64,000 nucleotides of DNA from Oikopleura dioica (lineage: Eukaryota > Chordata > Appendicularia > Copelata > Oikopleuridae), in NCBI GenBank assembly GCA_907165135.1, contig OU015566.1, positions 9,346,157-9,410,156 of the forward strand. Reading direction: 5' to 3'. Positions 1 through 10,502 of this stretch are shown here, piece by piece. Position 1 is the first letter of the stretch. The number at the start of each line of letters is the position of its first letter. Position numbers and translations under genes: made by a program. A model generated the notes under the pieces. It saw only the letters and a program-made list of their open reading frames with translations. It made no database searches and was not told where the DNA came from.

Positions 1-51
1 GTTTAATCTGACACACACCCGGGGGTGATTTTAGACTTGTTGGAAGCGATA

Positions 52-106
52 TTGGCGCTCGAGACGAAAATAAAAAAACCGCCTGGTTTCAGACGCTTCC
101 GTGAAA
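52..106. repeat. Possible degenerate copy of the element at 24860-25055
   Basis: This stretch (GGCGCTCGAGACGAAAATA, then CCTGGTTTCAGACGCTTC) resembles the right-hand part of the inverted-repeat element at 24860-25055 (GGCGCTAGAGGCGAGAGCG, AAAATAATCCTGGTTTGGGACGC). No terminal inverted repeat is visible, so it would be a fragment. The rest of 1-285 shows nothing I can assign. Confidence 0.35.
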
Positions 107-285
107 TATGGCCGTCCTAGACCGAGCGTTTAATCTGTACAAGATCCTGAATATATCGAGTTTTTCCGAACCCATCAGTCTCACGAATCATCCGGGAGGC
201 TTTTTCGTAAATTCCCAAAAGATCGGAATTCAACGATAAGAAAGCGAACAAGTCAAGGCCTGTTAAACCTTTTCGGCCTGTTTGT

Positions 286-1305
286 GATTGAAAAGAATAA
301 GCAAGCGTGGCCTCAACTTTGTGTCGGCTTCGCCCTGACTCTGATTGAAAAGAATAAACGCGCGTGGCCTCTCCTCCGGGTCGGCTTCACCCTGATTCTG
401 ATTGAAAGAATAAACGGGCGTGGCCTCCCTCCGGGTCGGCATCGCCCTGACTCTGATTGAAAAGAATAAGCGGGCGTGGCCTCCTCCGGGTCGGCTTCCC
501 CTGACTCTGATTGAAAAGAATAAGCGGGCGTGGCCTCCTTCGGGTCGGCTTCGCCCTGACTCTGATTGAAAAGAATAAACGTGCGTGGCCTCCTCCGGGT
601 CGGCTTCGCCCTGACTCTGATTGAAAAGAATAAGCGGGCGTGGCCTCCCTTCGGGTCGGCTTCGCCCTGACTCTGATTGAAAGGAATAAGCGGGCGTGGC
701 CTCCCCTTCGGGTCGGCTTCGCCCTGACTCTGATTGAAAAGAATAACGGGCGTTGCCTCCTCCGGGTCGGCTCCGCCCTGACTCTGATTGAAAAGAATAA
801 ACGGGCGTGGCCTCCTCCGGGTCGGCTCCGCCCTGACTCTGATTGAAAAGAATAAACGGGCGTGGCCTCCCTTCGGGTCGGCTTCTCCTTACTCTGATTA
901 AAAGAATAAGCGGGCGTGGCCTCCCCTTCGGGTCGGCTTCGCCCTGACTCTGATTGAAAAGAATAAGCGGGCGTGGCCTCCCTCCGGGTCGGCTTCGCCC
1001 TGACTCTGATTGAAAAGAATAAACGGGCGTGGCCTCCTACGGGTCGGCTTCGCCTTACTCTGATTGAAAAGAATAAGCGGGCGTGGCCTCCCCTTCGGAT
1101 CGGCTTCGCCTTACTCTGATTGAAAAGAATAAGCGGGCGTGGCCTCCCCTCCGGGTCGTCTTCGCCCTGACTCTGATTGAAAAGAATAAGCGGGCGTGGC
1201 CTCCCCTCCGGGTCAGCTTCGCCTTGACTCTGATTGAAAAGAATAAACGGGCGTTGCCTCCCCTTCGGGTCGGCTTTGCCCTGACTCTGATTGAAAAGCG
1301 GGCCT
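286..1305. repeat. 57-bp minisatellite, about 18 units
   Basis: A tandem array with a period of about 55-58 bp. Each unit begins near GATTGAAAAGAATAA, continues with GCGGGCGTGGCCTCC, a CGGGTCGGCTTCGCC block, and ends in CTGACTCT. Units differ by a few substitutions and by one- or two-base length changes, so all reading frames drift. The open frames that cross it are by-products of the repeat. It ends where the last unit is truncated at about 1300. Confidence 0.95.
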
Positions 1306-1423
1306 CTCTTTTCTTGACAAATTTAATAAACAGACGTGTTCAAAGAAAAGCAACTTGTTTTTTAATTAGTCTTACAGCAGTTTGTCTTCAAGTTTAAGGT
1401 CTTTCGAGATGTCTGATCGAGTT

Positions 1424-1815
1424 TGGCCAAATGTGGCAATATGTGGCCAGACAAGGCTTTTCATTTATTTTTTTATACTGGTCTTCCAGCACCTTGTCTT
1501 CCAGCAGAGGGGTCCTCCGGGAGGTCCTCCGGCATCAATTGGCCGATTAGGGCAATAACGAGCCATTCCAGGCTTTATATTTTATTTGTATCTTTCTTCT
1601 TTAATAATGGTCTTCCAGCACCTTGTCTTCCAGCAGAGGGGTCCTCCAGGAGGTCCTCCGGCATCAAGTGGCCGAATACGGCAATCACCAGCCAATCCAG
1701 GCTTTATATTTTGTTTGTGTCTTTATTTTTAAATACTGGTCTTCCAGCAGCTTGTCTTCCAGCAGAGGGGTCCTCCGGGAGGTCCTCCGGCACAAAGTGG
1801 CCGAAGTTGACCTTA
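1424..1815. repeat. 129-bp tandem repeat, three copies
   Basis: Three consecutive copies start their conserved core TGGTCTTCCAGCA at 1479, 1608 and 1737, a spacing of exactly 129 bp. Each copy contains CAGAGGGGTCCTCC followed by GAGGTCCTCCGGCA, then a T-rich segment. The family is unrelated to the 57-bp array that precedes it by about 100 bp. Confidence 0.9.
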
Positions 1816-1829
1816 AGTGTTTTTAAACG

Positions 1830-2568
1830 TCGAGGACGAAAAGGATGTAGTAGTTAGAAGCCTATCCTTAATTTCCGGCATTTTTGCCATTTTTCGCTGG
1901 TTTCCGGTACTTTCCGACAGTCTTTACTAAGAAAAAATGGGTACCAAGACCATTTTTTTTTGGTACCTACAGATAGCTCAGAGCCTGAGCTATTCATAAA
2001 GAAGAAAAAAAAAGACACTTTTCCGATGCGCACACCTTGCGCAGGCCAAAAAACCGATTTTGGTGCGATTTTCGGACTTTTGCAGGTCATTTCCGGTCAC
2101 ACAACAAAGGTTTTTCAAAAAGTCTTCAATATAAAAGTTGTTCAGCTTGAGCTGCTCTATCATCCTATCATGACAGATTTTGAAAAAAACAGCGATTTCG
2201 AGTTGGCCATTTTTTGCGGCTGGGCCCTACTCATAGTGAAGGAGTGGGAGAATATTAAAATATGCGAAAATGCTGTTGCCAATTTTCAAAAGAAAATGAC
2301 CAAGTTGGAAAGTCTGATGTACTGCGAGCTGACAAACAGAGCGGCAATCAACAAAAATGAACACTTTCAAATGATTAGAATTTATCAAAACTTCCAAAAA
2401 GTTTTTAACTGACAAAACTCAAATAAAAACGATAAATTATAATTTATAAAAAAATCATTCGCTTAACGAATTCGGTTAAAGTGATCAGAAAAATTTCATT
2501 TGCAAACTTATAAAATAGCTAAAAAAAGATATATTTACAAAAAGGTATTTACACCAATGTATTTTCTT
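1830..2568. other. No convincing gene; one weak open frame
   Basis: A plus-strand ATG frame at 1960-2412 (150 residues) is open but begins next to a poly-purine run, has no signal peptide, recognisable domain or nearby splice signals, and I do not recognise it. A short hairpin (GGTACCAAGACC and its partner TTTTTTGGTACC) lies at about 1940-1970. I regard the frame as chance or as part of a decayed repeat. Confidence 0.4.
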
Positions 2569-3627
2569 TCAAAGAAGGGTGCAGAGAACAACAAGAGCAT
2601 ATAAATATGTTTTTACTTTTATTATCGAAGAGTCACTCGTGCTGTTGAACGCTTGAGATCGTTTTGTTCTGATAGATTCCTCCAACTGATCTAAAAATTA
2701 CCATAATTTTCATAATGAAACCTCGAAAAATTCCTACCCTGCCATTCCTCGTAGAGAAATCCCTCGTAGGGCGTGTAGTTCTTCGCAAGATCAGTATTAC
2801 ACTTATCATCAGCGCAGCAATAAACTCTTGAGAATGAGCAGCCAGTCTTGCAAGCAAACTTTTTTAGATCTTCGTTTTTGTCGATCAAATCTTTTCCCGT
2901 ACAGATTGGGTTGCATCCTGGAATCAATGAATATTAACAGCTACTTCTTTCGAAAGCATCAAACCTGAAATAAGCGGGACGTGCGCGATGCCGGTTATTT
3001 TCAATGTGAAGCTGCCGTTTTTTCGTTTTTCATCCTCTCCGTATTGACCGCTTAGGAACACTTTTTGAATGAATCGCTAGAATAACCTTTACCTGCAAGA
3101 GCTCGGTCGAAATTTCGTCGTCGAATCTCGAACTGGATTTGTTTGGTTGAATTCTACACAGCCTTTCATCGTGTAAAGCTTCTTTGCGCATTTCCTCTCG
3201 TGGCAAGGATAGCCTTCTTCGTTGAGATCTTCATCTCTAGGTTGCCAGTGGGCGATGTCGATGCAGTGGCCGGCGCGGACTTTACAGTAATATTTATCTT
3301 CCGTTTTGTTGTAGAACGAGGTGTACGCTTTGAAGGAACGTTTAATTGGGTCCGGGTAGAGTTCTTCGAGTTCTTCTTTTCTGAAAAAGAGGTTGAAAAA
3401 GTGAGTAATCCGCCGTTACCTTTGATCAGAGATAAAGAGGGTCTATTATTTTACCTTGGATAGGGACATCCAGCTGTTTTGTTGATATCAACTCTTCCTG
3501 TAAATTGATTTACTGCCGAGTTAAGTGAACACTCGCAAGTCACAACATAATCCGGAGGTTCAACTCTGCTTCCAATTTCAGTTTGCGCCAAAGTTCCAAC
3601 AGCGAAAAGAAAAAGTTTCAAGCTCAT
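2569..3627 (-). CDS. Secreted or GPI-anchored Ly6/uPAR-like cysteine-rich protein
   Basis: A five-exon gene (3455-3627, 3093-3380, 2965-3050, 2738-2917, 2569-2690) with GT-AG introns of 74, 42, 47 and 47 bp that stay in frame; total 282 residues. It begins with a signal peptide (MSLKLFLFAVGTLA). Cysteines are scattered through the mature chain, and the fourth exon ends in YCCADDKCNTD, the CC-x4-CN signature that closes Ly6/uPAR three-finger domains. The last exon encodes NSTSDSS followed by a hydrophobic tail (YLYALVVLCTLL), which looks like a GPI-attachment signal. If the last intron is retained the protein stops at 2691-2693 without the tail. Ly6 proteins are usually extracellular binding or signalling modules; the specific role here is unknown. 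Confidence 0.75.
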
Positions 3628-4481
3628 TTCACCTTCTCTTTTGAAAAATTCTCGTTCAATAATAATTGCCAGCGATTACAGTTGCCTCTCAACGCGACTG
3701 AGTAAGTCGCTACTTATTTTCGCTCGCTGGCCGGAGAGCTAAATGAAATCGACGAGCGCGTCTACTCCCGTCTTCTAAATTAACTTATGACAGAAAGAGT
3801 TTGCGCGTTGAGCACGGACGCGAAGGATGAATTCACTTACCTTCTGATAAAGCTGTGTTGGAAATCCCCTGGGGAGAGTTTAGTAAATGGCATTCATTAA
3901 AGAGTGATTAAGACAGATTGATTCGCTCTCAATTTTTATGACGAGTAGTACTTTCGAGCTCTAATTAGAAATTAACTAATTAACGGCTGATGAAAATATC
4001 ATAGATAACTAAAGGTTTAGCTAAAAAATAAACGATGACTTTACTATCTGTCCTCTCAGATCGTCCCCTCTGCTACTGTAGTGAACAACAGGTGGCGAAG
4101 CATTTGTCCTCCTCCATTATTCCTTCTTTGTCCGAATCAATGCTCGTTCCATTTCTTTCCGAATAGCAAAATCAATACCAATTAGCGAAGTCATTCTTCA
4201 TTTTCATCCAAGTGCTTTTACAAATATGATGAATATCTCTCTGACGATAGATCTACTACCACTGCGAGCTTTTGTTTTATTTATTAAAATCAATATCTTG
4301 TAAATACAATTTCTGTGCAGTCAAATGATAATTTACTAGTTTACTAGTTAGCTTCCTAGACATGTGATAGTTTGTAGGCCTCTCTTTTCTTTTCAGCTTT
4401 GGCTTCCACTATCCGAAAAGAAAAATCCACCATTATCGGATCTGAAGAGAGCCTTCTGAAGCTCGTTAATAATTAAATAGC
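3628..4481. other. Intergenic DNA between the Ly6-like and collagen genes
   Basis: Both flanking genes are on the minus strand, so this holds the promoter of the Ly6-like gene and the 3' untranslated region of the collagen gene. I see no open frame with exon structure and no repeat. A possible extra collagen 3' exon (acceptor near 4453) would need loss of the TGA at 4482-4484 by splicing; I prefer the shorter model. Confidence 0.5.
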
Positions 4482-7400
4482 TCACCTGTATCCCGTGCTT
4501 CCTGTATTAGAGTAGGAGCCATTTTCGCTACTTGCTGAGCTACTGTAGCTGTCCATTGTAAACGGGTCGCTAGAAGTACCGGAAGAGTCAATAAGAGGCG
4601 TGCCGACAGAGCGCTCGCAAACTGCACATCTAGACACTTTCTCCCGAAGTTGCCCGCTTTCAAATTCCTCAGGCCGAGGCCCACTTAAATCATAAACAAT
4701 AAACCCAACAATAGTATTTCTAACCGGAAGTCGTCGGAAAAAACATTGGCTAGCCAAACAGAGTCTGCAGAATCTTCAAAGCAATCACCATCAGTCGCAC
4801 AGGTCAACAACGGACTTGGTCTAAAAATATCCTTGCATTCACTCATCCTTTTATTTTTATTACCGGAAGTCTTCAATGCATGAACCAGTCGACTCAGAGT
4901 TAAGGATGCCATTCGATGCAAAACTATATCCGATCCATGCTTCGTTCCAGCCATTTGGACATCGAGGGAGCTTAGAAACCCGGTAGAAGAAATTTCGACA
5001 AAAATATAAATACCTGATCGGTTTGAGAATGGAGAGTAATGACAGCAGCCTGGACTTCGCAAACAGAGCATCTACTGATGAACGCTTTTACATCACAAAC
5101 TAGACCAACTATTATTTTTTGAACTAAAATTTCCCGAATCACCTGGATTCGATCCTTTTGGTGGAGCATCCCCAATGCCAAGCCAAGAGGTGAATTTGGT
5201 CATTGACTTGCAAGAACCCTTTCGGCAAGATTTCGCTGGTTCCAAGGAAACATTTGGAAGACAAGAACCACTTCCTCCTGAAAAATTAATAACATTAATT
5301 ATAAACATACTTTTATAAAAAAAATACCCATATCTTGAGCAACATCGCCAGCTGGTGTTCGAATTCCCGCAAGAGAGTATCCATCCCAGAGTTTCATAGA
5401 ACCAGCTGGACATTTTGGAACAAATGTGCTCTGGCTATGACGAGTAACAACGAAACCAGCGACGTTTCCCGCATGACCACGAGGCCCGTCGATTCCAGGT
5501 TTTCCAGGCTCACCAGCTCGACCGGGAGGTCCATCAGTTCCATCTTCTCCAGGCTCGCCTGGTTCGCCGGGGTGTCCGATCGGTCCGGGAGGACCGCGCT
5601 CTCCTTTTTCGCCAGGGGTACCTGTTGATTTATCCCCAGATGATGACAGAACTCGGCCAGGAGGCCCAGGAGGTCCAGGAAGACCATCTTGTCCATCATA
5701 ACCTCTCGGTCCAGTAGAGCCCTTTTGCCCAGGCTGCCCGGGCTTACCAGTTTCACCGGGGAGTCCATTAGCACCAGGCGCGCCAGGAAGACCATCAGCA
5801 CCAGCAGGACCAGCGGGTCCCATCGGACCAGGAGGGCCATTTTTGCCAGGTTCACCAGGCTCGCCGGGAGTTCCGGGGGCTCCGTTTTCGCCGGATCTGC
5901 CAGGAACACCAGGATTACCAGCTTCTCCAGCATCACCACACGGACCAGCAGGTCCCGCAGGACCTGGCTTACCAGGTCGACCGGGAGGACCTTGATCTCC
6001 TTTCAGTTGCTCTCCAGGTAGACCTTGGGGTCCTGGGGGTCCCGACATACCAGGTTCACCTTTTGGACCTTGTGGACCTCGAGATCCTTTGTTGAGAGTA
6101 ACACCAGGCTTTCCATCTTTGCCAGGGAATCCAGGTTCACCCTTTTCTCCTTTTGCTCCATGCTCGCCAGGAATACCGACGCCAGGTTTTCCAGCTTCAC
6201 CTTGTGGTCCAGGAATTCCCGGTCTACCTTGCTCGCCTGGGCTTCCTTGTGGACCTTTGATACCTTCTTTTCCGGGTGGTCCAGCGATACCACGCTCTCC
6301 TTTTGCACCAGGAATTCCAACTTCACCATCAAGACCACGGGGTCCTGGAGCACCCTGTTCTCCCTTTGCTCCAGATTCACCAGGTTGACCAGCGTCACCT
6401 GGATTACCAGCTTTTCCGGGCTCTCCTGTTCGACCAGGAACACCTGGATAACCATCTTTGCCATCCTTGCCGGGCTCACCAGGCTTTCCATCTTCTCCGG
6501 GAAGACCAGAATTTCCTTTAGGTCCCGCCACAGTACTTGTTTTTCCTTGAGGACCCATCGGTCCAGGAACACCAATTGGTCCTTCTGGTCCAGGGCTGCC
6601 AGGCTCGCCGATATCTCCTCGCTTGCCTTCGTTTCCTTTTGGACCATCTTCACCAGGAATTCCTTGTGGACCTTGAGGGCCTTGCTCACCTTGAGGCCCG
6701 GGTCTGCCGACTTCACCACGCGGGCCAGGAGAGCCAGGAAGACCCATTGGGCCAGGAGGGCCTTGAGGTCCTTGATCACCATCAAGTCCGGGTTCGCCTC
6801 TTGGACCAACTTCACCAGGGACACCTTTCGCACCCTTTGGTCCGGAAATAGCACCAAGCATTTCACGCATTCTTTCACGATCAGATTCGCCCATTCTCCA
6901 AGATGCACCCTTTTCTCCACACTCTCCCTTTTGGCCTTGTTCACCTTGAGGACCCACTTCTCCTTTGGTACCAGCGGGACCATCTTCACCAGGAATACCA
7001 TCTTTGCCAGGGCGCCCGGGAGTTCCAGGAGCACCAGGTTTTCCAGTTTTACCCTGATGACCTCTTTCACCTTTAGGACCGGTTTCGCCATCTCGCCCAT
7101 CTTTGCCTGCCGCACCTCTAGGACCCATTGGTCCAGGCTGACCTCGTGGTCCTTGTTTACCGTTTTCTCCAGGTAGACCATCAGCTCCTGGCAAACCACG
7201 TGGCCCAACAACAGTTTCACCTTTGATGCCAGGCTCACCTTGAGGACCTTGCGGCCCTTGTTCACCAGGAATGCCATCAACACCTTTGTTTCCTTTAGCA
7301 CCTGGATATCCAATTTTTGCTTGGCCAGGCTGCCCGGGCGCTCCTTTTTGTCCTGGTTCACCAGAAGGCCCGATGTCACCCGGCTTTCCTGTAGCACCGC

Positions 7401-9855
7401 GAGGACCCATTTCACCAGGTGGTCCAGACATGCCAGGCTTGCCAGATTCTCCCGGTACTCCAGGAGTGCCCGGTTTACCAGGGACACCTGGTAATCCCCT
7501 TGTGGACTTACCAGCTTCACCTTTGGGACCTTGAGGACCAGTATTTCCTTTAGGACCTTGTTCGCCATTCCTTCCAGGGACACCTTGAGGACCTTCTTGC
7601 CCAGGAGGACCACGTTCTCCCTGTGGACCTTGAGGTCCAGGAACTGAGTCACCTGGTGGTCCGGTTGGACCGTGTAAACCTCGGGGTCCAGTTTCTCCGG
7701 GAAGACCGTCTTGACCATTAAGACCATCAGCTCCAGGCTTTCCATTTTCGCCACGAAGACCTGGTGGACCAGAGGGTCCTCGTTGTCCAGGAGCACCGAT
7801 GATGCTCTTCATGTCAACGACAACCGATTCTCCTTTCTGTCCACGTCGACCTTGTTCACCAGGAAGACCAGTTGATCCTTTTTCTCCCTTCTGACCAGCT
7901 GGTCCAGGGATTGATTCTCCAGGAACGCCGGGCGGACCAATTTCTCCTCGCTCGCCGGGAGGTCCTCGTGGACCATCAGAACCATCTCGTCCTGGTGATC
8001 CAGGTTCTCCCATTTGTCCTGGTTGTCCATTTTCACCGTTTCTTCCTGGTTCACCTGCTGGTCCATTCTCACCAGGGATACCAGGCTCTCCATCAAGGCC
8101 AGGCTCGCCCTTTGCGCCTTTAATGGTAGTGACGATTGCTTCACCAGGTTGACCTTTATCACCGCACTCACCAGGTTCACCAGGGGGACCTTGTTGTCCA
8201 GGAGTACCAGCTTTACCTTCAGGACCTACTGGACCAGGCTTACCGATCGGACCAGATCGACCTGTTCGTCCAGGCATTCCAGCTTCACCATCTTGACCAT
8301 CTCTACCAGGGAGACCACTAGTTCCTTTTGGTCCTGGCTTGCAAACTCCACAAGATTCTCCATCTTGCCCGGGCACTCCAGGCAAACCAGTATTTCCTTT
8401 AGCACCAGGAGCGCCAGCTGGGCCAGGAGCTCCAGGATTACCAGGTAAACCAGTTTTGAATCGAACATCAGTTTCGTCAATTGTCGCATCAGCTCCATCC
8501 AAACCTGGTTTTCCAGGGTTTCCTGGTATTCCAGGAGGTCCATTCTCTCCAGGAAGACCAGGTTCTCCTTTTGGTCCGACGATAGTTTCTCCTCGCTGAC
8601 CATTCTTTCCAGGAGTACCCGGAGCTCCAGCAACACCTCTTGGGCCAGGGCTTCCTCGGGGACCTGGTAGTCCTGCTGCGCCAGGAGCACCAGGAATACT
8701 CGCTCCGGAAGGACCTTGAGGGCCAGCTTCACCGGGTACACCAGGCTGACCATCTTTTCCATTTCTTCCCGCTTCGCCCGGAAGTCCGGGCATACCAGCA
8801 GTACCCTTTTCACCAGCTGGACCATCAGCGCCAGGTCGTCCCGAAACACCAGGAGAACCGGGACTGCCGGGCATACCGGGAGCTCCGATACCTCCAGGAG
8901 AGCCCTTCTCACCCTTTGATCCAGTTCTTCCATCTTCTCCTGGTACACCTGGTGGGCCGCGCTCACCAGTCTCGCCAGGAGGTCCAATTCTTCCTGGCTC
9001 GCCAGGTTTACCAATTTTGGATCCAGGAGGACCCTGTCTACCAGTCTCTCCTTTTTCTCCTTTGGGTCCACAGGGACCAGGCTCTCCTGTGAAACCAGGT
9101 TGTCCAGGATCACCAGGTTCACCCTTCATACCTTTCATCAGCAATTGATCTGGACCTAGCCACGCTGGAAGTGCTGACATTCCTTTTTCACCTTTTTGGC
9201 CCTTAACGCTAAGCCCAGGTCGACCACGCTCTCCAGGTAACCCAGGCTCACCAGATTTCCCTTTTTCTCCGGGTTCACCAGGCTCACCAGATGGTCCGCA
9301 TTCTCCAGTGTATCCTTGAGGGCCAGGTGCTCCAGGCGTTCCAGGGGGACCAGGAGGACCAGTGAGTTTTGAAAGGTCAACATTTACACTTCCGGGCTCT
9401 CCCTTTGCTCCAAAATTTCCAGGCGCGCCGGTGGCTCCTCTTAACCCAGGGACACCTTGAGGTCCGGGAGGGCCAGTATCTCCTTTTGTTCCGTTACACC
9501 CAGGGCGTCCAGGAAGACCAGGCGATCCAAGTTGTCCATCCAAACCTGGAATACCGGGTGGACCAGGAGAACCAGGCCTACCAGGAAGACCAGCATTACC
9601 TTTTGGCCCCATAGGTCCAGGAAAACCGCGTTCACCAGGAGGTCCAGTTGGACCCGCAGGACCATGAGCGCCAACACTCCCTGGTAAACCAGCGGGACCA
9701 GCAATACCGGGCGTTCCCGCTTGACCTGGAGATCCACGGGAGCTTTGACATTTCACACTTCTTGGTCGCCGGGTATAGAATTCTCGTCGAGGACTCTTTT
9801 GTGTTGCAGCCAATAATGACTGTATAAAGAAGAGTGATACCAACAACCTCTTCAT
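4482..9855 (-). CDS. Type IV collagen alpha chain, complete
   Basis: Basement-membrane collagen of 1717 residues in six exons (5328-9855, 5143-5277, 5014-5099, 4864-4970, 4725-4820, 4482-4683), all GT-AG and frame-consistent. A signal peptide ([16 protein letters not shown]) is followed by a long Gly-X-Y domain with short interruptions, such as around NVDLSKLTG, and one RGD within [10 protein letters not shown]. The C-terminal NC1 domain is diagnostic: GFVVTRHSQ starts it, both half-domains carry the SRC-x-VCE motif, and I count twelve cysteines as in other type IV chains. The N-terminal non-collagenous stretch has only one cysteine before the first Gly-X-Y, fewer than a usual 7S region. The first exon is 4.5 kb, whereas vertebrate homologues split this domain into dozens of exons; the five small introns all lie in NC1. 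Which chain type it corresponds to cannot be decided by eye. Confidence 0.96.
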
Positions 9856-9957
9856 ATTTCTTTGTAATGGCTCAAAACTAAGCGGGATAGAGTTGAAAAA
9901 TTTGATTTTCGAGCCTCAACCTTTTTTGATGATTTACTCAGGCTATCATTCAGTTTT

Positions 9958-9968
9958 CTTTATATAAA
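9958..9968 (-). promoter_or_regulatory. TATA box of the collagen gene
   Basis: On the minus strand this reads GTTTATATAAAG, about 105 bases before the collagen ATG at 9855. That leaves room for a start site near 9930 and a short leader. No other match to a TATA box lies closer. Confidence 0.55.
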
Positions 9969-10502
9969 CATAACCTTCTTGCTCTCTTTTGAAAATCTCT
10001 AGGTCAAAACTGCCAAGGACTTTGAATAACTTCACGATGCGGCGGGGCGTCCGAATTACGATCAAAGTCGAAGGTGCTTTGAAATGAAACTTGTAAAAAT
10101 GAAATAATTACGATGAACACAAGGGAAGGCGGCTTTTATGGTCCCATCGATGGTCCAAAAGGTATACTAGACAACAATAATATTGGGTAATCGCCAACAG
10201 CTTCTCTCTATAAGTTTAATATCGAAAATTTTGAGTTTTGAATTCACGCGTCAAGTCAACGGATTTAATTCTAATCCCTTCCAAAATATCCTCGAGGAAG
10301 AATGTGCAAAATACCACTAGAATCATCCACAGATCATATTTATGTAATTTTCACAAATCTGCGCTCTTTACAACCGGTAGTGAAGCCATAACTGACTGCT
10401 AAAAATATCTATTATCTACTTATCGAAGCAGATGTGAGTTTGACCTTTCCCACTTCGCACGGATTATCCGACTCTTCACCCAAACATATCTTCTTTGAAA
10501 AT

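Noticed and set aside
640-1397. Open frames with repeats of VGFALTLIEKNKRAWPP
   Set aside because: They are simply translations of the 57-bp minisatellite, in several frames, with no stable frame across units.
1423-1857. 144-residue frame with GLPAPCLPAEGSS repeats
   Set aside because: It is produced by the 129-bp tandem repeat, whose period is divisible by three; there is no promoter, signal or domain.
4445-4481. Extra 3' exon of the collagen gene
   Set aside because: A GTGAGC donor and an acceptor exist, but the encoded tail has no match to NC1, which is already complete with its twelve cysteines.
6003-9122. Long frames on both strands within the collagen exon (up to 597 codons)
   Set aside because: Gly-X-Y codons (GGN CCN) leave other frames open over long distances; these are shadows of the collagen gene.
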